From NCBI RefSeq assembly GCF_000418325.1, contig NC_021658.1, positions 124,001 to 188,000 on the forward strand: a stretch of DNA of 64,000 bases, in the 5' to 3' direction. Under the pieces are notes generated by a model. It worked only from the letters and a program-made list of their open reading frames with translations. It was not told the origin of the DNA and searched no databases. The translations under genes were made by a program, and so were the position numbers. The DNA is from Sorangium cellulosum So0157-2. GTDB taxonomy: Bacteria > Myxococcota_A > Polyangia > Polyangiales > Polyangiaceae. Shown here one piece after another: positions 1-8,245 of this stretch. Each line of letters starts with the position of its first letter. The first letter of the stretch is position 1.

Positions 1-1187
1 TCGTCCCCGGTGTTCGCGACGATGATCGTGTATTCGAGCGTGTCGCCCGGCGCGACGCCGCCGCCGTTGAGGTCCAGGACCGACTTTGTCGACCTGGTCA
101 GATCCGGCAGGCGCGTCGGCACCGACGTGATGAGGCCGCCGAGCAGGTAGCTGTCGTTGCCCAAGACCACCGCCCCGACCTCGGCCGACGTGTCGCCCGG
201 CCTGAGCAGGTTGGACGGGACCTGGACCACGTCGACGTCGATGCCGCTCATGCTCAGCGGCCCGCCGGTGAGCCGCGGCAGATCGCCCGCCGCCGACGCC
301 GGCGCGCCGAGGAACGACCGGGAGCTGTTGAAGAAGTCGTTCACCGGGTTCACCGCGTCGAAGAGCCCGGTCCCGTTCCACTCGATGCCGTCGCCGGTCG
401 TGCTGTCGCCGTCGTAGCCGATGACGCCGAGCTTCGCGAGGCCGGCGCCCGAGGGGACGACGAACCCCGAGATCGTCCACTCCACCGCCTCGCCGTCGAA
501 CACCATGTCGAGCCCGTCGAAGATGGCGAGGTTGCGGGCGGGCGCGGTGGTCAGCTCGTAGAGCACGACCATCCACCAGCCGGCGAACACGAAGGACTTG
601 TTCACGTCGTTGAGGGCGATCGCGTTGGAGATGCCGCCCAGGCGGTAGGCGCCCGCGCCGCGCACCCGCACGATCTCGGTGACGTCGGCCACCGCCTGGG
701 CGTGGATGTCGCTGGAGGACAGCTCGCCGGAGAGCGTGCCGGTCACGCTGTTGCTGAAGGTGCCGGGCCGATCCAGGGTCACGGTGAGATCGGCCGAGCC
801 CGCGGCGCGGCTCGCCGCCCAGTAGAGATAGGCGTGGGTCACCCGCGCGCCCGTGGGGAGGTTGAGGACCGCGGTGGTTCGGGCCGCCGAGGGCGCTACC
901 GTGGGGCTCGCCTCGGCCTCCCCCGCGAGCGGGCTGTCGGCCCGCCAGTAGACGTCGGGCGCCGTGTCCACGAGCGTCGCATCCACGCCGCAGTTCTCCG
1001 CGACCGAGCCCACCATGGGCGCGACCTCGGACGGCCCGCACTCGTGCGCGAGCGTGTTGCCGATGAGGACGAAGTCGCCGCGCTGCGCCACCTGGACCCG
1101 GCGCACCGGATCCGCGCCCGCGGTCCCCGAGAGCGCCCCGAGCAGCGCGGCGCCGGTCAGCCCCGTGATTGCCAATCGCTTTGCCAT
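1..1187 (-). CDS. Secreted surface protein with DUF11-type repeat domain (3' end outside window)
   Basis: Reading on the minus strand from ATG at 1187 gives about 395 codons with no stop before the window edge. The N-terminus is a signal peptide (MAKRLAITGLTGAALLGAL, then an Ala-Gly-Ala-Asp processing region). Next comes a beta-rich region with the patterns VTHAYLYWAAS and FAGWWMVVLYEL. At the window edge the protein enters a DUF11-like domain (SVLDLNGGGVAPGDTLEYT), which in other surface proteins is an Ig-like repeat. TGGAGG lies 5 nt before the ATG. The OmpA-type gene ends 14 nt upstream, so the two are probably one operon. The protein is clearly paralogous to the complete protein at 45519-49664, sharing QRGDF-LIGNTL and RNLA-FDG-D. 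Its job is unknown; the family is thought to be exported to the cell surface. Confidence 0.8.
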   Translation of the reverse strand, partial: MAKRLAITGLTGAALLGALSGTAGADPVRRVQVAQRGDFVLIGNTLAHECGPSEVAPMVGSVAENCGVDATLVDTAPDVYWRADSPLAGEAEASPTVAPSAARTTAVLNLPTGARVTHAYLYWAASRAAGSADLTVTLDRPGTFSNSVTGTLSGELSSSDIHAQAVADVTEIVRVRGAGAYRLGGISNAIALNDVNKSFVFAGWWMVVLYELTTAPARNLAIFDGLDMVFDGEAVEWTISGFVVPSGAGLAKLGVIGYDGDSTTGDGIEWNGTGLFDAVNPVNDFFNSSRSFLGAPASAAGDLPRLTGGPLSMSGIDVDVVQVPSNLLRPGDTSAEVGAVVLGNDSYLLGGLITSVPTRLPDLTRSTKSVLDLNGGGVAPGDTLEYTIIVANTGD

Positions 1188-1201
1188 CGACGCCTCCAGC
1201 C

Positions 1202-3028
1202 CTATGGCTGCTTCTTTGCCTTCTCGATGATGTTGAACTGGACGCGCCGGTTCTTCTGGCGCCCCGCCTCGGTCTTGTTGTCCGCGATCGGGACGTCGGG
1301 GCCGTAGCCCTTCGCCTGCATGCGCTCGGGCGCGATGCCGCGCTCGACGAGCGCCATCAGCACCGACTCCGCGCGCGCCTGGCTCAGCTTCGTGTTGAAC
1401 TGGCGCGCTCCGCGGTCGTCCGTGTGGCCCTGGACCTCGATCTTGAGGATCTCCGGATGGTCCTTGAGCACGCCGGCGACCTCCTCGAGCAGCTCGTGGC
1501 TGACCGGCCGGATGGTCGCCTTGCCGGTGTCGAACTGCACCTGCTGCAGGATGACGATCTCGGTCTCGGTCACCCGGACCGAGGCCGGGCACCCGTGCTG
1601 CTTCGGATCCTCGTTCGGCTTGCCCTTCTCGTTCGGGCAGGCGTCCTGGTCGTCGCGGATGCCGTCGCCGTCGGTGTCGCCCGGGCAGCCGTTCGTCGCG
1701 GGGTCGGTCGTAGCGATGCCGGGCAGATCCGGGCACGCGTCCGACGGATCGGGGATCTTGTCGCTGTCGCGATCGGGCGGCGGCGGGCAGCCGTGCTTCT
1801 TCGGGTCCTCGTTGCTCGGGCCGGCCTGGTCCGGGCACGCGTCGACGTCGTCGGTGATGCCGTCCTTGTCGCGGTCCCCGGGCGGCGGGCAGCCGTTCTT
1901 CTTCGGGTCCGGCGAGGCGACGCCGGCCACGGCGGGGCAGGCGTCGACCGCGTCGAGGATGCCGTCGCGATCCGCGTCCTTGGGCGGCGGACACCCGTTC
2001 TTTGCGCGGTCCGTGCTCCCCACGCCGGCGACGTCCGGGCACGCGTCGGCGTCGTCGGGGATGCCGTCGCCGTCCCGGTCCTTCACGGGCGGCTTCACCT
2101 CGGGCGAGTAGGCGACCATGGCGACCGCGCGGAACGAGGGCGTTCCGACGCCGGCGGTGAGGCCGGGGCCCACGCCGAGCCCGGCCTCGAAGTCGCTGGC
2201 GAAGCGGTAGCGCCCGCCGAGCAGGGCCTCCAGGTTGGTCGTGCGCTGCTGGACGTCGGAGATCGTGATCGAGCCGGTGATCTCCGGCCCGATCTGGAGC
2301 CGCCGCTCGTCGTCGAGCAGCAGGCCGACGCCGGCGCCCCAGTGCACCATCATCCCCTGCTCGACGTTGGCGAACTGCCTGGTCGACCGGAACTCCGGCC
2401 CCGCGGCGAGTGACCACACCGCGCGATCCAGGTGGCCGCCGAGGATGAGCTGCGGGCTGCCGCGCACGTCGCCGTCGCCGGAGTACGCCTCGGGGTCGCC
2501 GGTCGGCAGCCACACGTAGCCGCCGAGGGCGATCTGGAACGGATCGAAGTAGTCGCCGAAGAGGGTCGCGCGCGCGCCGAGCCGGAGGTCCCCGAGCGCG
2601 CTCGTGGCCGGCTGCGGGAGCACCGCCCCCGAGGCGACCCCGCCGTCGCCGGACTGGAACGCGAGCGGCAGATCGACGTTCACCGTGAGGCGCTTCCAGA
2701 GCGAGAGCGAGGCGCTCAGGTGGAGCAGGAGCTGGCTGCCGACGACCTTGCCGTCGCCGATATCCTCGTTCCCCCGGAGCCTCCGCAACACGAGCGGGTC
2801 CTGGGCGTAATCGCCGAGGATCATGATGTGGGGCGACGCGTCTCCTGCTGCGTAGGCGGACTGGACACCGAACATCCGGTCGCCGGCCGGCGCGGGCTGG
2901 AACCTGTCGAGCGCGAAGCCTTCGGGTCTCGCGGCCTCCTGCGCTTCGGCCTGAGCCGCTGCCCCGAGCAGGCACAGCGCCGCCGCGAGCGCGGCCGTCG
3001 GATGGGTCCCCTGTGTACGAGCCGGCAT
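1202..3028 (-). CDS. OmpA-family outer-membrane protein with thrombospondin type 3 repeats
   Basis: I chose ATG 3028 because AAGGAGG sits 11 nt upstream; an in-frame start 12 codons earlier has no such site. The product is 608 aa. It has a signal peptide ending near AQAEAQ, then a beta-barrel-like half (residues about 30-320). Five Asp-rich calcium-binding type 3 repeats follow (pattern DRDGDGIPDDADACPD, spaced by NGCPPP). A C-terminal OmpA/MotB peptidoglycan-binding domain carries VQGHTDDRGAR-N-LSQARAESV and NRRVQFNI. The expected role is an outer-membrane anchor linking the barrel to peptidoglycan across a Ca2+-stiffened linker. It is the first gene of a pair with the surface protein at 1-1187 and closely resembles 49661-51514. 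Confidence 0.88.
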   Translation of the reverse strand: MPARTQGTHPTAALAAALCLLGAAAQAEAQEAARPEGFALDRFQPAPAGDRMFGVQSAYAAGDASPHIMILGDYAQDPLVLRRLRGNEDIGDGKVVGSQLLLHLSASLSLWKRLTVNVDLPLAFQSGDGGVASGAVLPQPATSALGDLRLGARATLFGDYFDPFQIALGGYVWLPTGDPEAYSGDGDVRGSPQLILGGHLDRAVWSLAAGPEFRSTRQFANVEQGMMVHWGAGVGLLLDDERRLQIGPEITGSITISDVQQRTTNLEALLGGRYRFASDFEAGLGVGPGLTAGVGTPSFRAVAMVAYSPEVKPPVKDRDGDGIPDDADACPDVAGVGSTDRAKNGCPPPKDADRDGILDAVDACPAVAGVASPDPKKNGCPPPGDRDKDGITDDVDACPDQAGPSNEDPKKHGCPPPPDRDSDKIPDPSDACPDLPGIATTDPATNGCPGDTDGDGIRDDQDACPNEKGKPNEDPKQHGCPASVRVTETEIVILQQVQFDTGKATIRPVSHELLEEVAGVLKDHPEILKIEVQGHTDDRGARQFNTKLSQARAESVLMALVERGIAPERMQAKGYGPDVPIADNKTEAGRQKNRRVQFNIIEKAKKQP

Positions 3029-3395
3029 GAACGAGGTCGCCTCCTTAGCGCGAAGGAACAGCAAGCCCCCGGAGTATCGACCGAAACGCCCGCGGCGTTC
3101 AACGTTTCACGAGGTTTTTCCCGGCGAGGCGGGCCATCGGGCCGGCTCGAGGGAGGCGCTGTGCGCGTGGCGGCGCGGGCCTGGTCGCCGCGGTTCCGAC
3201 GCGCATTCACGGTGCGCCTCGCGCGCCTGTACGGAGTTTCCTGCAAGGGCGGTCGGGTCCGGGGCAGGTCCGCTTGCGCCGTGAGGTCGCGCCGTGGCGC
3301 CTCGCTCGCCAGGGTTGCTACCGGAGGGCGGCAGCGGTAGAGCGGCGCCCTGACCCCGCGGCACGCGTTGCTCGCGGCACTCGTTAGGAGGCACC
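3029..3395. promoter_or_regulatory. Divergent promoter region between ompA-like gene and superoxide dismutase gene
   Basis: This 367-bp gap separates two divergently read genes and must hold both promoters. Ribosome sites are visible at both ends: TAAGGAGG on the minus strand near 3042-3049, and TAGGAGGC on the plus strand about 3385-3392. I see no convincing -35/-10 pair and no gene. Confidence 0.5.
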
Positions 3396-4004
3396 ATGGC
3401 CCGCGAACCGAAGAACTTCGACCATCTCCTCGGCGGCAACGCCAAGGGCTTGAGTGATTTGCAGCTCAAGGCGCATTTCACGCTGTACCAGGGCTACGTG
3501 AAGAAGCTCAACGAGATCTGGGAGCAGCTCGGTAAGGCGGATCGCAGCGCGCCGAACTACTCGTACAACGCGTACAGCGAGCTCAAGCGCCGCGAGCCTG
3601 TCGCGTTCAACGGCACGGTGCTGCACGAGCTGTACTTCGAGAACATCGGCAGCGGCTCGACGCAGCCGAGCGACCAGACGAGGCAGCTCATCGAGGCCTC
3701 CTTTGGCAGCTTCGGCGACTGGCTGGCGGACGCCAAGGCGGCGCTCCTGAGCGCGCACGGCTGGACGGTGCTCGTGTACGACTACCAGGAGAAGAAGCTC
3801 TTCAACAACCTCATCCGGACCGAGCACGATGTCGGCCTGTTCGCGAACACGCACATCATGGTCGCGATCGACGCCTGGGAGCACGCGTACTTCGCGGACT
3901 ACCAGACCAAGAAGGCGGACTACGTGGCCAACGTGCTCTCCGGCCTGAACTGGGACGTGATCAACGCGCGCCTCCAGCAGATCGGCCCGCACACCGCGGC
4001 GTAG
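3396..4004 (+). CDS. Superoxide dismutase, Fe/Mn family, atypical active-site surroundings
   Basis: This 202-aa protein would convert superoxide to hydrogen peroxide and oxygen in the cytoplasm. The four expected metal ligands can be placed: H27 (LKAHFTLYQGYV), H77 (VLHELYFENI), D159 and H163 (AIDAWEHAYFADYQ). ASFGSFGDW and GWTVLVYD also fit the family. The second-sphere residues differ from classic enzymes. The usual K-H-H-Q-x-Y-V is T-L-Y-Q-G-Y-V, and the aromatic residues after the second ligand histidine are replaced by E-L-Y-F-E. It is a divergent subfamily member, so activity is likely but not certain. AGGAGG lies just before the ATG. The gene converges on the arginine operon, with 78 bp between the stops. 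Confidence 0.85.
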   Translation: MAREPKNFDHLLGGNAKGLSDLQLKAHFTLYQGYVKKLNEIWEQLGKADRSAPNYSYNAYSELKRREPVAFNGTVLHELYFENIGSGSTQPSDQTRQLIEASFGSFGDWLADAKAALLSAHGWTVLVYDYQEKKLFNNLIRTEHDVGLFANTHIMVAIDAWEHAYFADYQTKKADYVANVLSGLNWDVINARLQQIGPHTAA

Positions 4005-4082
4005 TCCCGCAGTTACTGCCTGCCTGGGGCGAGCGCCCTCGTTGGCGCGACCCTCCCTTCCTCCGTACTCGCGCTCACGCCC

Positions 4083-5429
4083 TCACGGGCAGCGCTCGGC
4101 CGTGCCGTGCTGGCGCAGGGTCGCCGGCAACGACAGCGCGTGATCGATGCAGGCGCGGATGTCGTCGAAGCTGGACAGGCCGTACCAGAACACCGTCCAC
4201 TTCTCGTTGCGGTAGCTGCCCTCGGCCTGCTGGAAATACCAGGGGTTGATCTCGTTGCCGTTCCGGGCGCGCCAGAACAGCTTCGGGTTCTCGTTCTTCA
4301 TCCGCGTCCAGAGCGAGCCGCCGATCCCCACGCCCTGCGCCTCCGTGGTCACCGCGAACTTGTCGAGGTACGGGGTCAAGGGCGCCTTCTCGCCCGAGTC
4401 GAGCGTGAGGATCGCCGTCGCCCGGTACGAGTCGGACAGGTAGATGCGGTAGAACGGCTTCTTGTCGAAGTAGTGCTCGTCGAGCTGCCGCTGGAAGCAC
4501 GCCTCGAGCAGAGCGCGCAGCCGGCCGCGATCGATGCCGTCGAGCGTGTCGTGCCGCAGGATCCGCTCGCCGCGTCGGACGAGCGTGCCAGAGCCCGTGT
4601 GCGTGAACAGCTCCTTCGCCAGGTGATCCGGCGACGTGATCGACACCGAGGACGTCGCCGGCAAGCCGTCGAGCAGGAGCTTGATCTCCTGCAGCTTGAG
4701 CCGCATGCCCCCCGTCACCGAGGGCTGGGCGATGAGGCCCGCGTAGTCCTCCTCGAGGTTGATGGCCGAGATGATGCGCCCGTGCTCGTCGAGGAGGCCG
4801 CCCGCGCTCGTGAGGAAGATCATCTTGAACGGCTGCGTCGCGAGCGCGAGCTCGCGCGCGGCCACGTCGGCGTTGATGTTGACGATCTGCCCGCCCGGCG
4901 TCTCGCCGAGGCAGGCGAGGATCGGCAGGTGCCCCGCGCGCAGGCTGGACCTCACCGCGTCGACGTGGACGCGCTCCACCCTGCCGACCAGCCCGAGGCG
5001 GCCCTCGTCCATCAGCGACGCCTCGAAGACGCCCGCGGTGATCGGCCGCGTGCGCGTGCCCATCTCCTCGAGCGCCTCGACGAGCCGCAGGTTCTCGCGC
5101 AGGAAGACGCGGCGAGCGATCTCCAGGACCCGGGGCGTCGTGACGCGCAGCCCGTTGACGCGCTCGGTCTGGATGCCCGCCTCGGCGAGCGCCCGATCGA
5201 GCTGCGGCCCGGCGCCGTGGATCACGATGGGATACAGGCCGACCTGGTTCAGGAACACGAGCGAGGTCGCGAGCGCCTCCAGGTCCTCGTCGAGGATGGC
5301 GCCGCCGACCTTGATGACGGCGAACTTCTGCTGATCGACGGCCGCGTACTGCTTCAGGTACTGCTCGACCTCCTTGCGGCTGCCGAGGTTCCTGAGCAGG
5401 CGGACGATGACGTCTTGTGTCGAGCCCAT
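4083..5429 (-). CDS. argB: Bifunctional acetylglutamate kinase / N-acetylglutamate synthase
   Basis: This 448-aa fusion belongs to early arginine synthesis. The N-terminal amino-acid-kinase domain (residues about 30-285) shows VIKVGGAILDED, VIHGAGPQLDRAL, NINADVAAREL and SVTGGMRLKLQE, and phosphorylates N-acetylglutamate. The C-terminal GNAT-type domain (about 295-448) has YRIYLSDSYRATAILT, GVGIGGSLWTRM and a tail like the Xanthomonas-type NAGS-K enzymes, and makes N-acetylglutamate from acetyl-CoA and glutamate. The ATG at 5429 lies 5 nt after the stop of the carbamoyltransferase gene. An in-frame GTG four codons earlier would overlap that stop and is an alternative start. The close spacing implies co-transcription and coupled translation. 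Confidence 0.9.
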   Translation of the reverse strand: MGSTQDVIVRLLRNLGSRKEVEQYLKQYAAVDQQKFAVIKVGGAILDEDLEALATSLVFLNQVGLYPIVIHGAGPQLDRALAEAGIQTERVNGLRVTTPRVLEIARRVFLRENLRLVEALEEMGTRTRPITAGVFEASLMDEGRLGLVGRVERVHVDAVRSSLRAGHLPILACLGETPGGQIVNINADVAARELALATQPFKMIFLTSAGGLLDEHGRIISAINLEEDYAGLIAQPSVTGGMRLKLQEIKLLLDGLPATSSVSITSPDHLAKELFTHTGSGTLVRRGERILRHDTLDGIDRGRLRALLEACFQRQLDEHYFDKKPFYRIYLSDSYRATAILTLDSGEKAPLTPYLDKFAVTTEAQGVGIGGSLWTRMKNENPKLFWRARNGNEINPWYFQQAEGSYRNEKWTVFWYGLSSFDDIRACIDHALSLPATLRQHGTAERCP

Positions 5430-5434
5430 CGCGG

Positions 5435-6436
5435 TCACCACCCGTTGGCCAGCACGTCCATCACGGCCTTCTGAACATGCAACCGATTCTCGGCCTCGTC
5501 GATGACCATGGAGGCCGGCGAGTCGATCACCGCGTCCGTGACCTTCACGTTGCGCCGGACCGGCAGGCAGTGGGAGAAGAGCCCACCCGCGGTGAGCGCC
5601 ATCTTCTGCTCGTCGACGATGAAGTGCTTGTGCCGGTCGCGGATGGGCTTCTCCTGCTCCCAGCGCCCGAAGTAGGGAATCGCGCCCCAGCTCTTCGCGT
5701 ACACGACGTGGGCGCCCCGGTAGGCGGACTCGATGTCGTAGGTGATCGAGAGCTTTCGCCCGTTGTCGGCCGCGCTCTTCCTGGCGGCGTCGAGGTAGCG
5801 CTCGTCGAGGTGGTACTCCTCGGTGGGGCAGAGGAGGGTGACGTCCATGCCGAGCTTGGAGGCGATGAGGACCGCCGAGTTGGCGACCGCGGTGTTGAGC
5901 GGGCGCGGGTGGTACGTCCAGGTGAGCACGAACTTCTTGCCGTCGAGGCGGCCGAGGCGCTCCTTCATGGCGAGCGCGAGGGCGAGCTCCTGGCAAGGGT
6001 GGGTGATGGTCTCGAGGTTCACCACCGGCACGGTCGCGTGGCGGGCGAACCCCTGGAGCACCTTGTCCTGCCGATCCTCCTCCCAGCGCTGGAACTTGGG
6101 GAACGCGCGCACGCCGATGAGGTCGGCGTAGCGCGAGAGCACGCGAGCGACCTCCTGGATGTGCTCCTCCGGCTCGCCGTCCATCACGGCGCCTTCCTCG
6201 AACTCGATGGGCCAGGCGCCCCGGCCGGGCTCCAGGACCACGGCGTGTCCGCCGAGCTCCCGGATGCCGACGTCGAAGGAGGTGCGCGTCCGCAGCGAGG
6301 GGTTGAAGAACACGAGCGCGATGGTGCGATCCTTGAGGCGCGGCTCGAGCGGCCGGCGCTTGAAGCGCTGCGCGCGCTCGAGGAGGCCCTCGATCTCGGC
6401 GCGGGTATAGTCCATCGTGGTCAGAAAGTGCCGCAT
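5435..6436 (-). CDS. argF': N-acetylornithine carbamoyltransferase (AOTC type)
   Basis: This 333-aa transcarbamylase carries the carbamoyl-phosphate loop FFNPSLRTRTSFDVG and the HPCQELALALA motif. Several blocks match the Xanthomonas N-acetylornithine transcarbamylase rather than ordinary ornithine transcarbamylase: WPIEFEEGAVMDGEPEEHI, LIGVRAFPKFQRW, TWTYHPRPLNTAVANSAV, KSWGAIPYFG and SHCLPVRRNVK-TDAV. The glutamate I align to the Xanthomonas specificity residue E92 is kept, as E90. The expected reaction is N-acetylornithine + carbamoyl phosphate to N-acetylcitrulline. GAGGAGG lies 6 nt before ATG 6436, which fixes the start. It is the first gene of a two-gene operon with the NAGK/NAGS fusion. 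Confidence 0.92.
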   Translation of the reverse strand: MRHFLTTMDYTRAEIEGLLERAQRFKRRPLEPRLKDRTIALVFFNPSLRTRTSFDVGIRELGGHAVVLEPGRGAWPIEFEEGAVMDGEPEEHIQEVARVLSRYADLIGVRAFPKFQRWEEDRQDKVLQGFARHATVPVVNLETITHPCQELALALAMKERLGRLDGKKFVLTWTYHPRPLNTAVANSAVLIASKLGMDVTLLCPTEEYHLDERYLDAARKSAADNGRKLSITYDIESAYRGAHVVYAKSWGAIPYFGRWEQEKPIRDRHKHFIVDEQKMALTAGGLFSHCLPVRRNVKVTDAVIDSPASMVIDEAENRLHVQKAVMDVLANGW

Positions 6437-6938
6437 CGAATGCCTCCTCGTTGGATCAGCGCGGAGCGGGCGCTCGCATTGGAGCAATCCTGGCGGCGAT
6501 GTCAACGATGCACGCAGGCTGGCGCGGCGCGCTCCGTCGGACGGAGTCGAGCGGCCGCTCCGCGCGCGGCGGCCGCGCTCCCTGGCGCGGTGGCGACCGT
6601 GGTTCCCGCGGCGCCAAGCAACGTGGCTCCGGCGGCCCAAGCAACGTGGCCCCCGCGGCCTCAAGCGACGTGGTCGCCTCGGCTTCGAGGTGTGATGCGC
6701 GCGACGACGCCCTCCGCCCGAGGAGGTCACGGGCCCGCCGTCGTCGAGCGTCTCGCTTCGGTCGGCGGGCGCCGGCGGCCGGTGTGGCGCCGCACCGCCC
6801 CCATCGCCCGCAGCGATCGGAGGATGTCAGGATTGCACGCGCCGGTTTCAGGATCGAAAGGAGTAAGCAGTCCCCTTAAGGAAAATGCGCGGAAAACGAG
6901 GGTGCAGCGCTTGGTCCGTATCCTGCTAAACCTGGAGG
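6437..6938. other. Gene-less stretch upstream of an orphan terminator; short direct repeats
   Basis: No credible protein gene is seen in about 500 bp. At about 6610-6675 there are three imperfect direct repeats of roughly 23 bp with the core CAAGCAACGTGGC (third copy CAAGCGACGTGGT). From about 6840 base composition drops and becomes A-rich (GGATCGAAAGGAGTAAGCAG, CTTAAGGAAAATGCGCGG). This change leads straight into the terminator at 6939-6991. Confidence 0.4.
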
Positions 6939-6991
6939 CAGAGCGCCCGTGACGGTTTCCCCCCCCACCGTCGAATGGGCGCTCTTTTTTT
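6939..6991 (+). terminator. Strong rho-independent terminator with no upstream gene
   Basis: The stem AGAGCGCCC (6940-6948) pairs exactly with GGGCGCTCT (6977-6985). An inner stem GACGGT/ACCGTC sits inside, with a run of eight C in the loop. Seven T follow (6985-6991). The T-run is only on the plus strand, yet no plus-strand gene ends upstream; the nearest ends at 4004. It therefore most likely ends a non-coding RNA that starts within 6700-6935, or the leader of the gene at 7027. Confidence 0.75.
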
Positions 6992-7026
6992 GTGCTGCTG
7001 CGGCGGCGTGGCGTGGATGAGGCGAC

Positions 7027-7344
7027 GTGCCGGTGACGCTGGTTGTGATCCTCACGGTGCGATGCGAGGCGCTCGACGCATTCCGCGCGTATGAGAGGAA
7101 GGCCGCGGCCGTGATGGCCCGGTACGGCGGCGCGATCGAGCGAACCGTGGTGACGGCGCCCGACAGCGCTGGGCTGAGCCTGAAGGAGATTCACATCGTC
7201 ACCTTTCCCGACGAACACGCCTTCTCGGCGTACCGTCGCGACGGCGAGCTCGGAGCGGTGGCGCACCTGCGGGACGCGTCGGTCGTTCAGACCGAGATCC
7301 TGCGCGGCGAAGAGGGGCCGGACTATCACGCCGTCTCCGGCTGA
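7027..7344 (+). CDS. Small dimeric alpha-beta-barrel protein (DUF1330/ABM-like)
   Basis: This 105-aa protein begins at GTG 7027, with GAGG about 8 nt upstream. It opens with a beta strand (VTLVVILTV), followed by a helix (ALDAFRAYERKAAAVMARYG), the strand IERTVV, and the IHIVTFPDEHAFSAYRRD segment typical of DUF1330 proteins. These fold as ferredoxin-like dimers related to antibiotic-biosynthesis monooxygenases and stress proteins. No catalytic residue can be named. It converges on the acetyltransferase gene, with 52 bp between stops. Confidence 0.6.
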   Translation: MPVTLVVILTVRCEALDAFRAYERKAAAVMARYGGAIERTVVTAPDSAGLSLKEIHIVTFPDEHAFSAYRRDGELGAVAHLRDASVVQTEILRGEEGPDYHAVSG

Positions 7345-7396
7345 CCCCTCTTGCCGTCGATGACTCGGTGGGCCGAGCTCGCCGGCCTCGCACCGG

Positions 7397-8245
7397 TCAC
7401 GGGGCGAGGTCCTCGGCGCGCTCCGCCTGCTCGGGCGGCTCGGCGATGCACGCGGTGGCGACGCGCCGGAATCCGACCCGTTCGTAGACGCGCGCGACAT
7501 CGTCGTTCTGCGCAGACAGGAACACGGTGCGCATCCCGGCGTCCAGGGCGTGCCGGGCCAGGACCGCGGTGACGGCGGCGGCGAGGCCCCGGCGCCGGGC
7601 CGCAGGCAGCGTCCCGACGCCCACGATCTCGGCGACGTCCAGCGCGTGCTGGTAGCTGCCCACGCAGAGCGGCCCGGCGAGCGCGCCGCCGCGGCCCCGG
7701 GCAGCGGCGTGCACCATCGTTCCCTCGATCAGCGCCGCGTGCCAGGCCGCCGCGAGCCCGGCCGGGAGCGTCGCTGCGGCGGCGTCGCGCTCGGCCGGGC
7801 CAGCAGGGCCCGCCGCGGTGCTGAGCGCGCCGAAGGCGACGTGCGCGACGGCCTGCACGGCGGCGAGATCCGGATCGTGCGCGGCGACGATCGAGAGCGC
7901 GATGTCCTCGGGCAGGGCGGCCGGGACGGGCTCGCCGCGGAGCACGAGCAGCGGGCAGCGGCGGACGTGCAGGCCCGCCGCCTCGGCGGCCGCGTCGAGC
8001 CCGGGGGTCGTCTCCAGCACCCACTCGAACGCCTCCGGGATCGAGAGCCGCCGCTGACGCGCGCGCACTGCGGCCACGTCCTCGGCCGACACGGTGCCTC
8101 GAGCGCCGAGGGTGGGGCGGGCATAGTAGGGCCAGCCGTCGCCGCGGCGAATGAAGAGGGTCAGCGGTCCGTGGTCCTCGGCATCGGCACGACGGCGAGG
8201 GACGGCGTCGTAGAACCGTTCGATCTCGGCAAGGAGGGCGCTCAT
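7397..8245 (-). CDS. GNAT-family N-acetyltransferase
   Basis: This 282-aa protein has its acetyl-CoA-binding motif A near residues 215-235 (VGTLPAARRRGLAAAVTAVL), followed by FLSAQNDDVARVYERVGFRR, the usual GNAT C-terminal strand and helix. The first about 110 residues (ERFYDAVPRRRADAEDHGPL) form a domain I do not recognise, perhaps giving substrate binding. The start ATG at 8245 overlaps the stop of the upstream lipoprotein gene by 4 nt (ATGA), so the two are translationally coupled. The substrate is unknown. Confidence 0.75.
   Translation of the reverse strand: MSALLAEIERFYDAVPRRRADAEDHGPLTLFIRRGDGWPYYARPTLGARGTVSAEDVAAVRARQRRLSIPEAFEWVLETTPGLDAAAEAAGLHVRRCPLLVLRGEPVPAALPEDIALSIVAAHDPDLAAVQAVAHVAFGALSTAAGPAGPAERDAAAATLPAGLAAAWHAALIEGTMVHAAARGRGGALAGPLCVGSYQHALDVAEIVGVGTLPAARRRGLAAAVTAVLARHALDAGMRTVFLSAQNDDVARVYERVGFRRVATACIAEPPEQAERAEDLAP

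Noticed and set aside
3065..3395. Open frames across the divergent promoter region upstream of the superoxide dismutase gene
   Set aside because: They are Arg/Ala/Pro-rich, conflict with each other on both strands and lack ribosome sites.
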